From Bisporella sp. PMI_857 (Eukaryota > Ascomycota > Leotiomycetes > Helotiales > Helotiaceae): a DNA stretch of 64,000 nucleotides. Shown here one piece after another: positions 20,513 to 30,879 of this stretch (positions are counted from its first letter, which is position 1; each line of letters starts with the position of its first letter). The DNA is taken from contig JAJSPD010000032.1 in assembly GCA_021307315.1 (NCBI GenBank), positions 1 to 64,000 on the forward strand. Reading direction: 5' to 3'. Both the position numbers and the translations under genes were made by a program. The notes under the pieces were generated by a model. It was given only the letters and a program-made list of their open reading frames with translations, did not search any database and was not told the origin of the DNA.

Positions 20513-21833
20513 AAAGGGAATGTTTGATATCTCTTTCCTATGCCTCAAATATCTAATATAGTATATACCTACTCTCAAGCTTATAAACCAGATTCTGTAG
20601 TACTTCCTCCATTCCAAAAACTCTTAATACCTCTCCTTCATTTTCTCCTCCATTATCAGCTTCTACTCTTTGTAAGGTCCTTTTTCTCTGTCTTCACCTC
20701 AGCCACCTCCTCACTAACCTTAGCCTCAAGTTCTCCCATATCTCCTATGATAAGACCGAAGGACTAGGCAAAATGGTATTGAAAAAGTTCGAAAAAATAA
20801 TGATTAAAAAGCGAGGAGGGCAGCGGGTTTTATAAAAGTTAAAAACAGCGATGGACTGGCCAACTGCGCCAAACGCTATACCTGGGGGGGGGGGGGGGGA
20901 ACACCAGCCCTGAGATTACATATGAAAAAACCATTCTCCTCACAACTTCAAGCTCTCCATACGTAGTTATCATGAGAGAAAGAGTGCAGGAGGAGCAATT
21001 ATATCCATCGAGCCCAGAACATATGCAAACTCAGAAATATGCCGCTTGTGTTGCAAAGGCATTGGATGTGCAATTGCCTAGTAGACAGGATACTTTTTGT
21101 GAAATCTAATACATGATACACAAATGCAATCGTAAGCGAGACTACTGAACAACCTGACGTCACTACAATCTCAATAGAGATGACGGAAGGAAAATAATTC
21201 CCAGGTGGAAGGACGGAGCCATGATTTACATTAAGCGGTCGTTCAGGGATGCTCTATAGATGGTAATATGTCGTGCAGAGAAAAGAGGGTCGCCTGCGGA
21301 TCTTGCTTACGCCACCTTTTCCAAGAAAGCAGCTCGTGTTCCCCTACCAATCGCTCTACATCCATCGTATCATGTTAGTTTATCTAGTATATAGGTACCG
21401 GCATGCCCCCTCTTCTCGCTCATTCAAAATGTAGCAAGCGATTCTTACCCAGCGGAAGATGGAAAGGGGCACATCTTGGTATAGTGAAGATCATGGCGCA
21501 AACAGACGATGAGGTTGAAGTTAATGGAACACACATGATGAGTTCACTGGATTTGATCTGGTTTTGAGGGGGAGGTGGGCACAAGAACGCGCTGAGCATG
21601 CTACACTTTTAGGTGTTACGAGGATTGTAACTAGGTGTAGAGCTGCACACCGTAAGTAGGAATGCCAGTTATGGTTTCTCGCCATGCTCAAATGCACTAA
21701 TATCTTGCAGGATCTATCAGTCCTTAGAGATTACGAAGGTGGGGCACCAAGCTACAAAGTTCTCTAAAAAGGCTCAAAAGCTTATGAACTGCAAATGCAT
21801 GCCTCCATTAGCACATCTCAAACATCCATCTCG
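20513..21833. other. Intergenic, no gene recognised
   Basis: Pyrimidine-rich stretch at about 20600-20720, then a 16-base G run at 20884-20899. No protein-like frame with support. Confidence 0.5.
20884..20899. repeat. Poly-G tract, 16 bases
   Basis: An uninterrupted G run in an intergenic region, the second long G tract in this window; the length is likely variable or uncertain. Confidence 0.85.
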
Positions 21834-22870
21834 TTACGATCGATCATCGTCACTAAATTTATCCTTCCAGAATCCTCGGAAGTGCTTCTTTTTCCCTATT
21901 TCCGCGACCGTCTCGACCTCCTTTGGTGTCAACTTGAACTTCCACACCTTCTGATAACCCCTCAACCTCTCCTCCTTAGCCGATGTGGTAAGCACCACCA
22001 GCCCCTGATCAACCACCCACCTTAATGCAATCTCCCCAGGGGAAACACCATACTTCTTCGCCAACTCATCGTACGTGCTATCCAATGGTCCCGGTGCACC
22101 CTTTAATATAGCCGTCAGCGGCCCGTACGCTTCTGTCGCAATTCCCTTTTCCCTATGATAATCCAACAACGCACCGTGTTGCAAGTACGGATGATATTCG
22201 ATCTGATTCACCGCCGGCACGACTTTTGCCGTCTTCAAAGTCGCCTCTAAATCCTTCTGTAGGTAATTACTTACCCCAATACTCCTCGCACGGCCAGACG
22301 CCTGGATAGCCTCTAGCTCCGCCCATTTGGTCTGCAATATCACTTCCGAGCCATTTGCAAAAAAAGGAGAGTGTATCAAGTAGAGATCGACATAATCGAC
22401 TTGTAGCTTCTTGAGGGAGGCTTCAAAGGCCAGAAGGGCAGAGGTTTCAGTATGGGCAGTGACTTTTGTTGTTATGAAGAGCTTCTCGCGAGGGATGCCG
22501 GCTTCTTTGATTGCAGTGCCGAGCTCAGCCTCGTTGCCGTAAGCTAGGAGTATCAGTGGGCAGAAGAAGGAAACCAGGGAAGGTAGACCTACATTCGGCG
22601 GCGTCGAGGTGGTAGTAGCCGGCTTTGATGGCCATTACCATGGTTTTGATTAGATCCTTGTCGAGAGGAGCTGTCGGATCGGCTTTGTAACGGGCTGTGC
22701 CTACACCATATCCCATCTGTGACCCTGTCAGCGGCTGAGCGAGCTGTATGAGGTGGCAGGAGTACCGTTGGGATTTCATGGCCATCATTGAGCTTCAAGT
22801 ATGGCACGGAATCTAGCTCTTTGGGAGCATTATCAGGGGTCGCCTTAAAGTTCGCTGTTGTGGAATTCAT
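21834..22870 (-). CDS. Aldo-keto reductase
   Basis: Three exons: 22870-22766, 22716-22593 and 22543-21834, 312 residues; both introns 49 bp. The full catalytic tetrad is visible: D73 and Y78 in HLDAAESYGNE, K103 in FITTKV, and H134 in DLYLIHSP. The family signature [11 protein letters not shown] and the substrate/cofactor segment [11 protein letters not shown] follow. AKRs reduce aldehydes or ketones with NADPH in the cytosol; this one resembles the small-carbonyl and 2-oxo-acid/ketopantoyl-lactone reductases of yeast (YDL124W/YJR096W type), but the substrate cannot be read from the sequence. The first intron has a weak GTACTC donor; the splice gives a clean [13 protein letters not shown] join. 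It ends with an acidic tail. Confidence 0.9.
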
Positions 22871-23536
22871 TATAGAAGCTCAGTCTTGTTATATATTTGG
22901 ATGCAGATGCAGATCTTGCGTATCGCAGAGAGTATTGGCAAAGATTGCTGTGTCAGGATATTTACAAGACTTGAGAGGACTCGTGGTTGGAGATCTTGCT
23001 GTGTATTAGTCCTAGACTTGCAGCCTACTAGGAAGTAAGCTGATTTACACGCGATCCTTCTAGTAGAATCAAGGTCAAACAAGAGTGGGAGGATTGAGGA
23101 ATGAACGAGATATCAAATGCAATACCCAAATGACGTTTACTCGTGTTCGCGGATACTGAACCGAGCCGACCCGCTCCTTCCCTCTGCCCCCACATTCCTG
23201 TCCCGATGCCGGCGGTACACCGAAGGCATGTATTACTGTTGAAAGTAGGTAATATACAGGTATTGAATATAAAGCGTCATTAGCCCCTTTAAATATTTGA
23301 CTTATGTTCTCCTCTAGGCAGATGCGCGGGTAGGTGCATAGTCAATTCAAATTTTGTAAAATAATATATCGTCTCAGCAGGATCATAAATGGGTAACAAG
23401 ATAGATATAGATGATATCTACAGTTTGAAGTAATGCTAATGTAACATCTAGAATCGATCTGTAACTGCTTGAAAAGCCCGGTATAATATCATATCTAAAC
23501 GACGCTTCTCCTACTCTCCTACTATCGAAGTCCTCC
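22871..23536. other. Intergenic, no gene recognised
   Basis: Upstream region of the aldo-keto reductase and 3' flank of the permease gene; nothing else seen. Confidence 0.5.
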
Positions 23537-25645
23537 TCAGGCTTTCTCTCCTGAATGCTCCCCATCATCAAGGGACACGTCCCCGGAGCTTCGAGCAGGC
23601 AGCTTCGAACCTAGAGCATCATGCTCTGCATCCCACTGTGCGAGCTCTGCAAGAGGAACCTTGACAAGACGATGCACCTTTGCGCTTTGTCCTTCCAAAA
23701 CCACCAACTCTTGACGGATACGATATCCACGCCACTTGGGGATGAGGTAGATCCAGAAAGCGTAGTAGATGACACAGACTATCACGCTAGACCAATCATT
23801 AGGGTCCGTCGGGAGGCATCGAATGAGGGCGAAAAACTTACATAGCAATACCAACAACGCAATATGTTGCATACCAGAAGCTAACATCTCCGCCAAACCG
23901 TCCTCCTGGCGGTGGATACCACGGCATAGCCAGGATGAAGATGTTGATTAGGAGGGAGAAGATAATTGCAACATACCACGTCCTGAACTCAGTTTTCTCG
24001 ATGCCGAGTCTTGCTCTCCTTCTTCTTATTAGAAGCATGCCAAAGGTAGTCGCAAAGGCAAAGATGGCATTTGGGTAGCTGTATAGATCGACGATGAAAT
24101 TGAAAGCATCTCCGGCTGGAGGAGCAAGGATCATGAGGACAGTCAGGCCCCATTTCAGGAGATATGGAGCGGTGGGAGTTCCGAAAGGTTTTGTCGAAGC
24201 CCAGACCTTTGGGTAAGGGAGGACACCTTGTCGACCGCACTCTCGAATCACGCGAGAGGAACCAATGATGACTGCCACGATATTTCCAAATGCACTAAGG
24301 GCAATAAGAAAATTCAGCGCTTTCGTAGATTTACCAGCACCGAAGACTGCAGCGAAGAACACGGCTGCGGCGAGTTCCTTGGCTTGTGAAAGCTTGGCTG
24401 CGGGGACTTGTAATATGTGTTAACGGTATCCTGAAGAGGAATAGCGACAACTAACCAGCTGCAAAATAAGCAATATTGCAAAGCATATACAGAACTGCGA
24501 CGACAAGTAAGGACGCTGGTGCAGTTCTCCGAAGCACTTTGATCGGGTTCTGTAACTAGTCAAAATATGTTCATATCTCCTAATTCGTTGAGTAGTACCT
24601 TGACTTCATTCACAACATTGAATGCGTTTGTATACCCTGCGTAAGCAAAGTTGATTTTCACCAACGCATTTGATAGTCCATAACCATTACCAGTAGTCCC
24701 CTTGAACGCATTATGAAAGTTGACAGTGGGATTCTCAACTCGTGTATGGCCACCTAGAACAACGAAGCCGGTGATGCTGATGCTATGTACCATATTAGAG
24801 CAAGCTTTCTATAGACAGTAAGAAGGCTCACAAGATAAGTGTTGTAATCTTGATAACTCCTACCGCGTTTGAAATGCGCAGCGAAAGCTTGGTGCTGAAG
24901 AACACAACTAAACGATGGATGAGCAACATGCCTGTTGCCAGTTGGTCTTTCAAACTTACGAAGAACGATGAAGGTTATGCAACCTGCCGCAAGGCCTTTT
25001 AGCTGCCAGGCTGTCGGTGTATGCCCTGCTGTTGCGTAAAGGAATTGTGCCATGACTATTTAATACAGTAAGTGAGGGTTCTGAAAATATTCTCAAACTC
25101 AGCAGTAACCCACCAATGCAATTACTACTACTGAATGATAATAGCACTGACTGGACAGCAAAAGCTGTGGGAAGCAAATATTTTGGTCGAGGATATGCTT
25201 GTTCCAGATATACCACTTCTGCTCCACTGCGATTCGGGAAATAGCTGGCCAATTCTGTATATACAGCAAGTTGGGCGCCTGCAATCAAGAGGCCAAGTGC
25301 CCAAAAGAGCAGACTAAGGCCCACAGATCCAACACCACGAAGAATGGATGCAGCTACAGGAATGTGTTAGATTCATTCTCGATAATGAAGTGATCTTTGG
25401 GAAGACGTACGAGTAGAGAAAACTCCAGTTCCAATCATCTGGCCAATGTTCAAGAATATGGTTGTGAACCAATCAACGTGCAAACCTAATGGTGACACAT
25501 TTTCCACGGGAGCACCCGATGCCTCCTGGTATGATGGCTTCGACAAATTGCCGCCGAACTCATGAACGAATTCCAAGTTGCCATCAAGTTTGACATCTCC
25601 TTCATTCCGCGACACAGCAACGTGAGCTTCCTTTGACTCTGCCAT
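23537..25645 (-). CDS. Amino-acid permease, methionine-permease (MUP1/LAT) type
   Basis: Eight exons: 25645-25411, 25353-25114, 25055-24960, 24907-24832, 24782-24599, 24549-24456, 24406-23842 and 23786-23537; all introns 49-58 bp, total 579 residues, and the sum of exon lengths is a multiple of three. The protein has a hydrophilic N-terminus, then the APC/LAT signature NIGQMIGTGVFSTPASILR in the first helix, and about twelve membrane segments, including YTELASYFPNRSGAEVVYLEQ, the KINFAYAGYTNAFNVVNEVK helix and LYMLCNIAYFAAVP. This is the layout of fungal Mup1/Mup3-type high-affinity methionine permeases at the plasma membrane. Substrate is inferred from family likeness. The C-terminal tail is cytosolic and acidic, with lysines that could serve Rsp5-dependent endocytosis. 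Confidence 0.88.
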
Positions 25646-26668
25646 GATGATCAGCTTGGCCTCGATTGGATCTTAAGCTCTACTACCAAAACTGGGCTAT
25701 GTTTACATTAAATACTTGCGGGGGTTAGGGGAGTTATGCTTTGGACCCCTTTCAATATCCCGGACGTGCTATGTGTAACATGAATATTGCACAACAATGA
25801 GCGAAGATTGCGGCAGTTGGCATGAATCGTACGCGCGGAGATACCGAGGATGGGGTGGGCAACTACCATCAACAAAGAATATCTTTTGACGGCCATAAGT
25901 TGGTGGTGGATCTGCGCGCGGTGCATGGCGGAGTTGTATGGTAGTGACATACGCCATATATTGCATGAATTGGGTCACTGGTCCCTGGACATATCGTGAA
26001 CTCCGAACCGGAACCCTGTTATTTTACTTGACAGAAAAAGGTTATCGCTGCGAGATAGATTGGGTTGCATTAGATAAAAGATGATCTGAGATATAGCTTT
26101 ATCACTTGTTCCGTACGCTGTAAGTCGATTCATTGGACAAGATAGTACTGTAGTACTTTTATACCTACCCCTTCAGACCCGCTTAATCTTCGGGAACCTT
26201 AAGATATGGGGTACTTCCGCACTCACATCTCCGCGAACACGTTTCCTGCTATTGAAACGCGACGACTTCCTATGTATTGTTTTTTATTTCGCCTTCTCAA
26301 TACTCCTTGATTGATAACCGATCATAGTTTACATGAAACTTGGTATGGTTTATGGGGGTCTTAATCAGCACATGATGCTGTCCATGAACGTGTGCCAAAA
26401 ACCAATAAGGAAACGATTAGCGTAAAAGTAGACGACTGTCAGATTAGTTTGGGGTGACACCACTTCACACGGCATGTTGAACCACAATAGAGGTAGCAAG
26501 GGACATGCCCTTACCGCCGGGAATCAATCACACAAGCCACACATTTCAAGATGTTGATGCTTAGCAATCCGAGCCTCAATTTCAGCCTTTGGAGCGATGG
26601 CGGCAGAGCATCCAACTGAGAAAATGGGACCACTAACAAGCTTATCCACCGTTGTAAGTTTTCATAAC
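25646..26668. other. Intergenic, no gene recognised
   Basis: Promoter side of the permease gene plus the 3' flank of SelO. Short frames only, no repeat or RNA gene seen. Confidence 0.5.
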
Positions 26669-28603
26669 TTAAGAACTACACGAACACTGCATCGCTCGGT
26701 CAGTCTTCGGGACGTCCCCACAAAGCCGCTCTTCTTCTTTCTCATCCCAGCCCCAACTATCTTCAAACGGACGCAGCGCCATATCTAGGACGTGGTCTAG
26801 GATTTCTCTTTCTCCACCCTTCTCTACCCTCCTTATGACCTCGTCTAAGATCCACGACTTTAGAATGAATTTAGGGTTGACTTTCTTCATCTCCAAGCTT
26901 CTTTCCTCGTCTCCACCGTCGGGACCCCAGTCCTCATACACTCTTGTGCGCCATTTTTCAAGCCACTGTCCAACGCGTTTTCTGGCTGAGTCTTCGGTAT
27001 GTCCGCTCCCAGTCACGCCTTCGTGGTGGAAGAAAACGCCAGCTGCTTCTTCTCTGTCCGAGGTCGTCTCCAAATTCGCAACTTTCAGTTTACTCAGCTT
27101 TCTGAAGAACTGATTGAAGTCTAATTCAAGCGCCTCCAAAATATCCAGCAGCTCGCTAAAAAGCTCTTGGAAGTCGGATTCCTGGAAGGCTTTTAGCCCC
27201 AGCCGTGCTGTCATCAGGCGCTTGTATTCAGTTAGAAAGACGGCCTTGTATTCTTCTCCAATCCTCGAGATGAGCCCTTCCGCTCGTTTAATAAGGTCAT
27301 CCGCATTTTCCTGCTTGACTCCTTTCTCTACAAATTCTTCCAAGTCAACGTCTTTTCCAATACCCATGAGCTCTCCCAGAGACTCTCCGAGACGGACAAG
27401 ATTCCACCAGATAATAGTTGGTTGGTTTCTATATGAGTAACGAAGCATGTGATCGTCATGGTTAGGCGTGTAATTTGGATCAAAGTTGTCTAGGAACGCA
27501 AATGGTCCAAAATCAATAGAGAGGCCAAATATAGAGGTGTTATCAGTATTCAGTACCCCATTGGTAAAAGCATAAGCTTGCCACGCCGCTACTGTTTTTG
27601 CATTCCGACGAACAATCTCTCTGTAAAGTCGGGTAAACCGATTCTCTTCTAGACCAGTCGGTCCTTCGATCTTGTCTTGATCAATACCAGTTCCAAGAGG
27701 CTCTTTCGAAAATCCATCATCCGCTGGATTGCGTGCTGGAAGGGACTGCCAGCCATCAAACACGTTTTCTGCGATATAAGTGCCAAGTTTCCGAATCAGA
27801 TTCCTGTCACCTCGTGCGCGGAGGATATCAAATGTGCCGATTCGAAGCCAAGATTGAGCGAACCGTGCCACAATAGCACCTGGCTCTATAGTTTCCCTCC
27901 GGACTTTTTGATGTGGGAGCAGACTCAAGGACAAAGCCCGAGTCGTAGGTATTCGTAGCGCATTCAATGCCTCCGAGATAAGGAACTCCCGTATGCTTGA
28001 CCTCAAAACAGCCTTTCCATCTGCAAACCTCGAATAGGGTGTAATTCCAGCACCCTTCAATTGTAGTTCGTATCTGACCTTGGATCCTGGGTTTGTTGTC
28101 TCGAAGAGGGATATGGCCCGTCCATCACCCAGCTGACCAGCCCACGAACCAAATTGCCAACCCCCGTAGCATTGCGCCCATGAATATCCGCCCTCTTCTT
28201 TTTCTTCATTCCAGCCCAACAACCTATTGCCTGCAACGGTCTGCCGGAACTCCTCCGTATTCTTCTCGGTTTCCTTTATTCCCAGATCTTTAAGCGCCGC
28301 CGGGCTCACACATAGTAGCTCTGGCTCTTTTGATTCTTCAGGTCTGACCCAGGTGAACAAAGCCCCTTTAACTATACGCGGCTCTATATCATCTCGGGGG
28401 GTTTTATGCGAAACGGCTGGTGTTGGAAACTTTTCATCAGGTGGCAAAGAAGACGTGAATGTCCATGATTTTGGAAGGTCTGCAAGAGACGTTCCTTGGT
28501 AGGAGGATGTGCCGTTGGATAGATGGGCAGTCATTTGTGCAAGTCGCATGTGGGGTATAGTTCTGCGGGAGAGGTATCTTAAAATCATATACAGCGGTTG
28601 CAA
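26669..28603 (-). CDS. FMP40: Protein adenylyltransferase SelO, mitochondrial type
   Basis: A single 644-residue exon matching the YdiU/UPF0061/SelO family (yeast Fmp40/YPL222W). SelO is a pseudokinase that transfers AMP from ATP onto Ser/Thr/Tyr of mitochondrial redox proteins. Visible motifs: RYELQLKGAGITPYSRFADGK (ATP-binding lysine, about residue 181), the RSSIREFL segment, GVLNTDNTSIFGLSIDFGPF (catalytic and metal-binding N/D residues), and a C-terminal C-S-C-S-S. In animals and some bacteria this tail carries selenocysteine (CUSS type); here cysteine takes the place, as expected in fungi, which lack selenoproteins. The N-terminus (MILRYLSRRTIPHMRLAQM) is basic and amphipathic, consistent with a mitochondrial presequence. 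No introns are needed. Confidence 0.93.
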   Translation of the reverse strand: MQPLYMILRYLSRRTIPHMRLAQMTAHLSNGTSSYQGTSLADLPKSWTFTSSLPPDEKFPTPAVSHKTPRDDIEPRIVKGALFTWVRPEESKEPELLCVSPAALKDLGIKETEKNTEEFRQTVAGNRLLGWNEEKEEGGYSWAQCYGGWQFGSWAGQLGDGRAISLFETTNPGSKVRYELQLKGAGITPYSRFADGKAVLRSSIREFLISEALNALRIPTTRALSLSLLPHQKVRRETIEPGAIVARFAQSWLRIGTFDILRARGDRNLIRKLGTYIAENVFDGWQSLPARNPADDGFSKEPLGTGIDQDKIEGPTGLEENRFTRLYREIVRRNAKTVAAWQAYAFTNGVLNTDNTSIFGLSIDFGPFAFLDNFDPNYTPNHDDHMLRYSYRNQPTIIWWNLVRLGESLGELMGIGKDVDLEEFVEKGVKQENADDLIKRAEGLISRIGEEYKAVFLTEYKRLMTARLGLKAFQESDFQELFSELLDILEALELDFNQFFRKLSKLKVANLETTSDREEAAGVFFHHEGVTGSGHTEDSARKRVGQWLEKWRTRVYEDWGPDGGDEERSLEMKKVNPKFILKSWILDEVIRRVEKGGEREILDHVLDMALRPFEDSWGWDEKEEERLCGDVPKTDRAMQCSCSS

Positions 28604-28880
28604 ATTAAGATATATGTATCAAGAGACAAGGTTAAGACGCTAGAATAAAGAGAGTCAAATGAATGTTTTCCATGTGACGACACAGCTTTAGATGACATTT
28701 ATTTCGCAGGTGGCGTCACCGTTTGGGGAAGTGGGGCGAAGAGCTCAAGCAGCTAAGCACGCTGAGGCTACCCTGTGCAAGATCCTTCTGCCTGTCGATA
28801 CTTCCGGATTGTACTTCATTCGTAGTACAAACTCCAACCTTATGAGTGTATAGCCATTCTAAGCTGAAACTACTCGAAGC
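28604..28880. other. Short intergenic spacer
   Basis: Lies between the SelO start and the GNAT gene end; no feature seen. Confidence 0.5.
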
Positions 28881-29776
28881 TCAAGGTTTCTGTCCTTGAG
28901 GTTCCCTTTTCAACCACAGATATGGAATTTCACCATAGGCAGTCCACTCCTTCCTCTCCTTCCCACCCTTCAGCATGACATCTTCCTCAACCACAAATCC
29001 ACAATTCTCATACAGCTTCTTCCCTGCCGCACTAGACTCTACATAGGTATTCCAACCTTTCCTAAGAAGCTCAGAGTTAGCCTTAGTTCCTACACCCGGA
29101 ACAAGCAATATCACCTAGAGTAAATTAGAACGCATCAACTTACTCATCAGCCTGCTTAGTCCCCCATTGAACGAGCAATTTGCCTGCTCCTCTTCGGTGA
29201 TGCGCCGGGGCCACAAATAATAGATCTAGCATCGCGCCTGGTCCTCTGAACCTTTCTCGTCGGCGCCAATTCATTTCCTCAACAGCCCACTTTACATACT
29301 CATAATCCTCCACTCCTGGGCCAGCATTTCCTTTAGCTTGACCTTCAATCCAAACGGGTTCAATTTGCTGTTCCCACCTTGCCTCGTCTGAGTCGTCGTG
29401 GAAAATCCATTTTGCAGCAGCAACTATTAATGTTAGACCCTGCTCTTTGTTTCGGTATAACTCACAGCTTCAAGAGATAGCATAATAAGCTAGTATAGAT
29501 CATGGGAATGGGGATATAAAACATACTAAAATCTCCCGTTTGATCATCAACAATCTTCACCCATTCGACATGTGGGTCACTCCACGTCGTCTCCTGCCTA
29601 GCAATGGTCTTCTGTATAACCTCTGGAGTTGGGTGTATAGGCGATGGATAAATCAACATATGTAAAGGATCGACCGTGTGGAAGGCAGCATATTGAGCAG
29701 GAACCGAAGCGAGAAGGTCTGCTGGTGTGGCTTTTTGGAGGACCAACGGCATAATGAAAGGACAAAGGACATGCAA
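28881..29776 (-). CDS. GNAT-family N-acetyltransferase
   Basis: Three exons: 29776-29527, 29423-29144 and 29061-28881, with introns of 103 and 82 bp, 236 residues. The second Met (MPLVLQKATPADL, residue 9) is the more typical start and would give 228 residues. Motif A of the GNAT fold is complete: AMLDLLFVAPAHHRRGAGKLL, with R/Q-x-x-G-x-G/A for acetyl-CoA pyrophosphate. It is followed after the second splice by WNTYVESSAAGKKLYENCGF, the usual motif B. The second intron contains an open stretch that could be mistaken for coding; splicing from GTAAGT to the later CTTAG restores the family sequence. The substrate is unknown; related fungal proteins are uncharacterised small-molecule or amine acetyltransferases. 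Confidence 0.82.
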
Positions 29777-30879
29777 TTCATATGTAAGCTCCTTGTAAAT
29801 TACAGATAGTGCTTGTATGGCAGGATTTTAATGGTCATGTTGTGTAACAGAAGTGCATGAAGAAAAGAGATATCACAAATCATTAATGGCGGTCAAGGTT
29901 TACTAAGCTTGCATACGGTCAAGCCAAAACGATGAAAAGTGCATTATGACATCCGCGAAGTACGTCAAAGCCGCTCCTACCCACTTTCCCGGATTCAGGA
30001 ACATACATCAGTTTGGTAGAAATTCAATTAACATGAGCCAGGGTCTAGACTAGGCATATAAATATCGCTGAGGCGATATCTGATAATGGCTACGTGCTTT
30101 GCACGAGTGCGCCGTTGATTCTGGAAAATTCCTGTTCCACTCCGATATGGTTTATCTGTAAGAACCTATATTCTCTAAAGGGTAAACTGGCAAGGTGCTT
30201 GCTATGTGAAGGTGCTCCACTTAGGTGAGTGTGGTGCTGCAGATGACCCGTAACAACAAAACAAAAAAGAGCTATCAAACCCTACTGTGGCTAATATGAG
30301 AAAAATCGGGCTTAAAGTGATGTGAAAGTGTATATGGCATTGTGTTGTCAAGAGACTGCCGTATCTAATTGACTCTCTCGTTCCAACCACTCTCAACCAA
30401 TCGATTTCGCCATAACTAGTGGTATCAAGTCCGCCTCCATCGCCATGTTTTCCATTACCGATCAAAGTAGCCGTGATGAAGATGACAACTAGGCAAGCGC
30501 CCAACTCCATTTTGCAGGTATCAAAGCACGTCTCGACCACAATGTTAAAAAAGAAATCAAAATGTCGTCCCATTCCATGCATCTAAGTTCAGGATTGCAA
30601 ATTTTCGCCATCCAACCATAAGCATATTATGCAGACCATATTCATAAGTCTCTGTTCATTCATTCCGAAATCCTGGTAGTACAATGCGTAAAGAGGAGTG
30701 AAAAGTGACAATTGCCATAGTAGCAAGATTGAATGTCGTGTGCCTTATAAAACAACCGATGGTTAAAAAATAGCGCTTTTGGCTTTATCTGAAGAAATTT
30801 TTCGTGCCACGTATATTGATACACGCCAGAGGAGCTCATTTTGTCGTCAAGTCGTAAGCACACTTATTCATAATGGCGA
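29777..30879. other. Intergenic, no confident gene
   Basis: One minus-strand frame at 30582-30202 (126 codons) includes a stretch starting MELGACLVVIFITATLIG that resembles a signal peptide. The rest shows no family or composition I trust, so I do not call it. It includes the 3' UTR of the Scd6 gene. Confidence 0.4.

Noticed and set aside
26597..28502. Several plus-strand frames over the SelO gene
   Set aside because: They are antisense shadows of a single intact 644-codon SelO exon.
30202..30582. 126-codon minus-strand frame with a signal-like start
   Set aside because: Composition is not clearly protein-like after the hydrophobic start, no family is recognised, and it lies in an AT-rich spacer.
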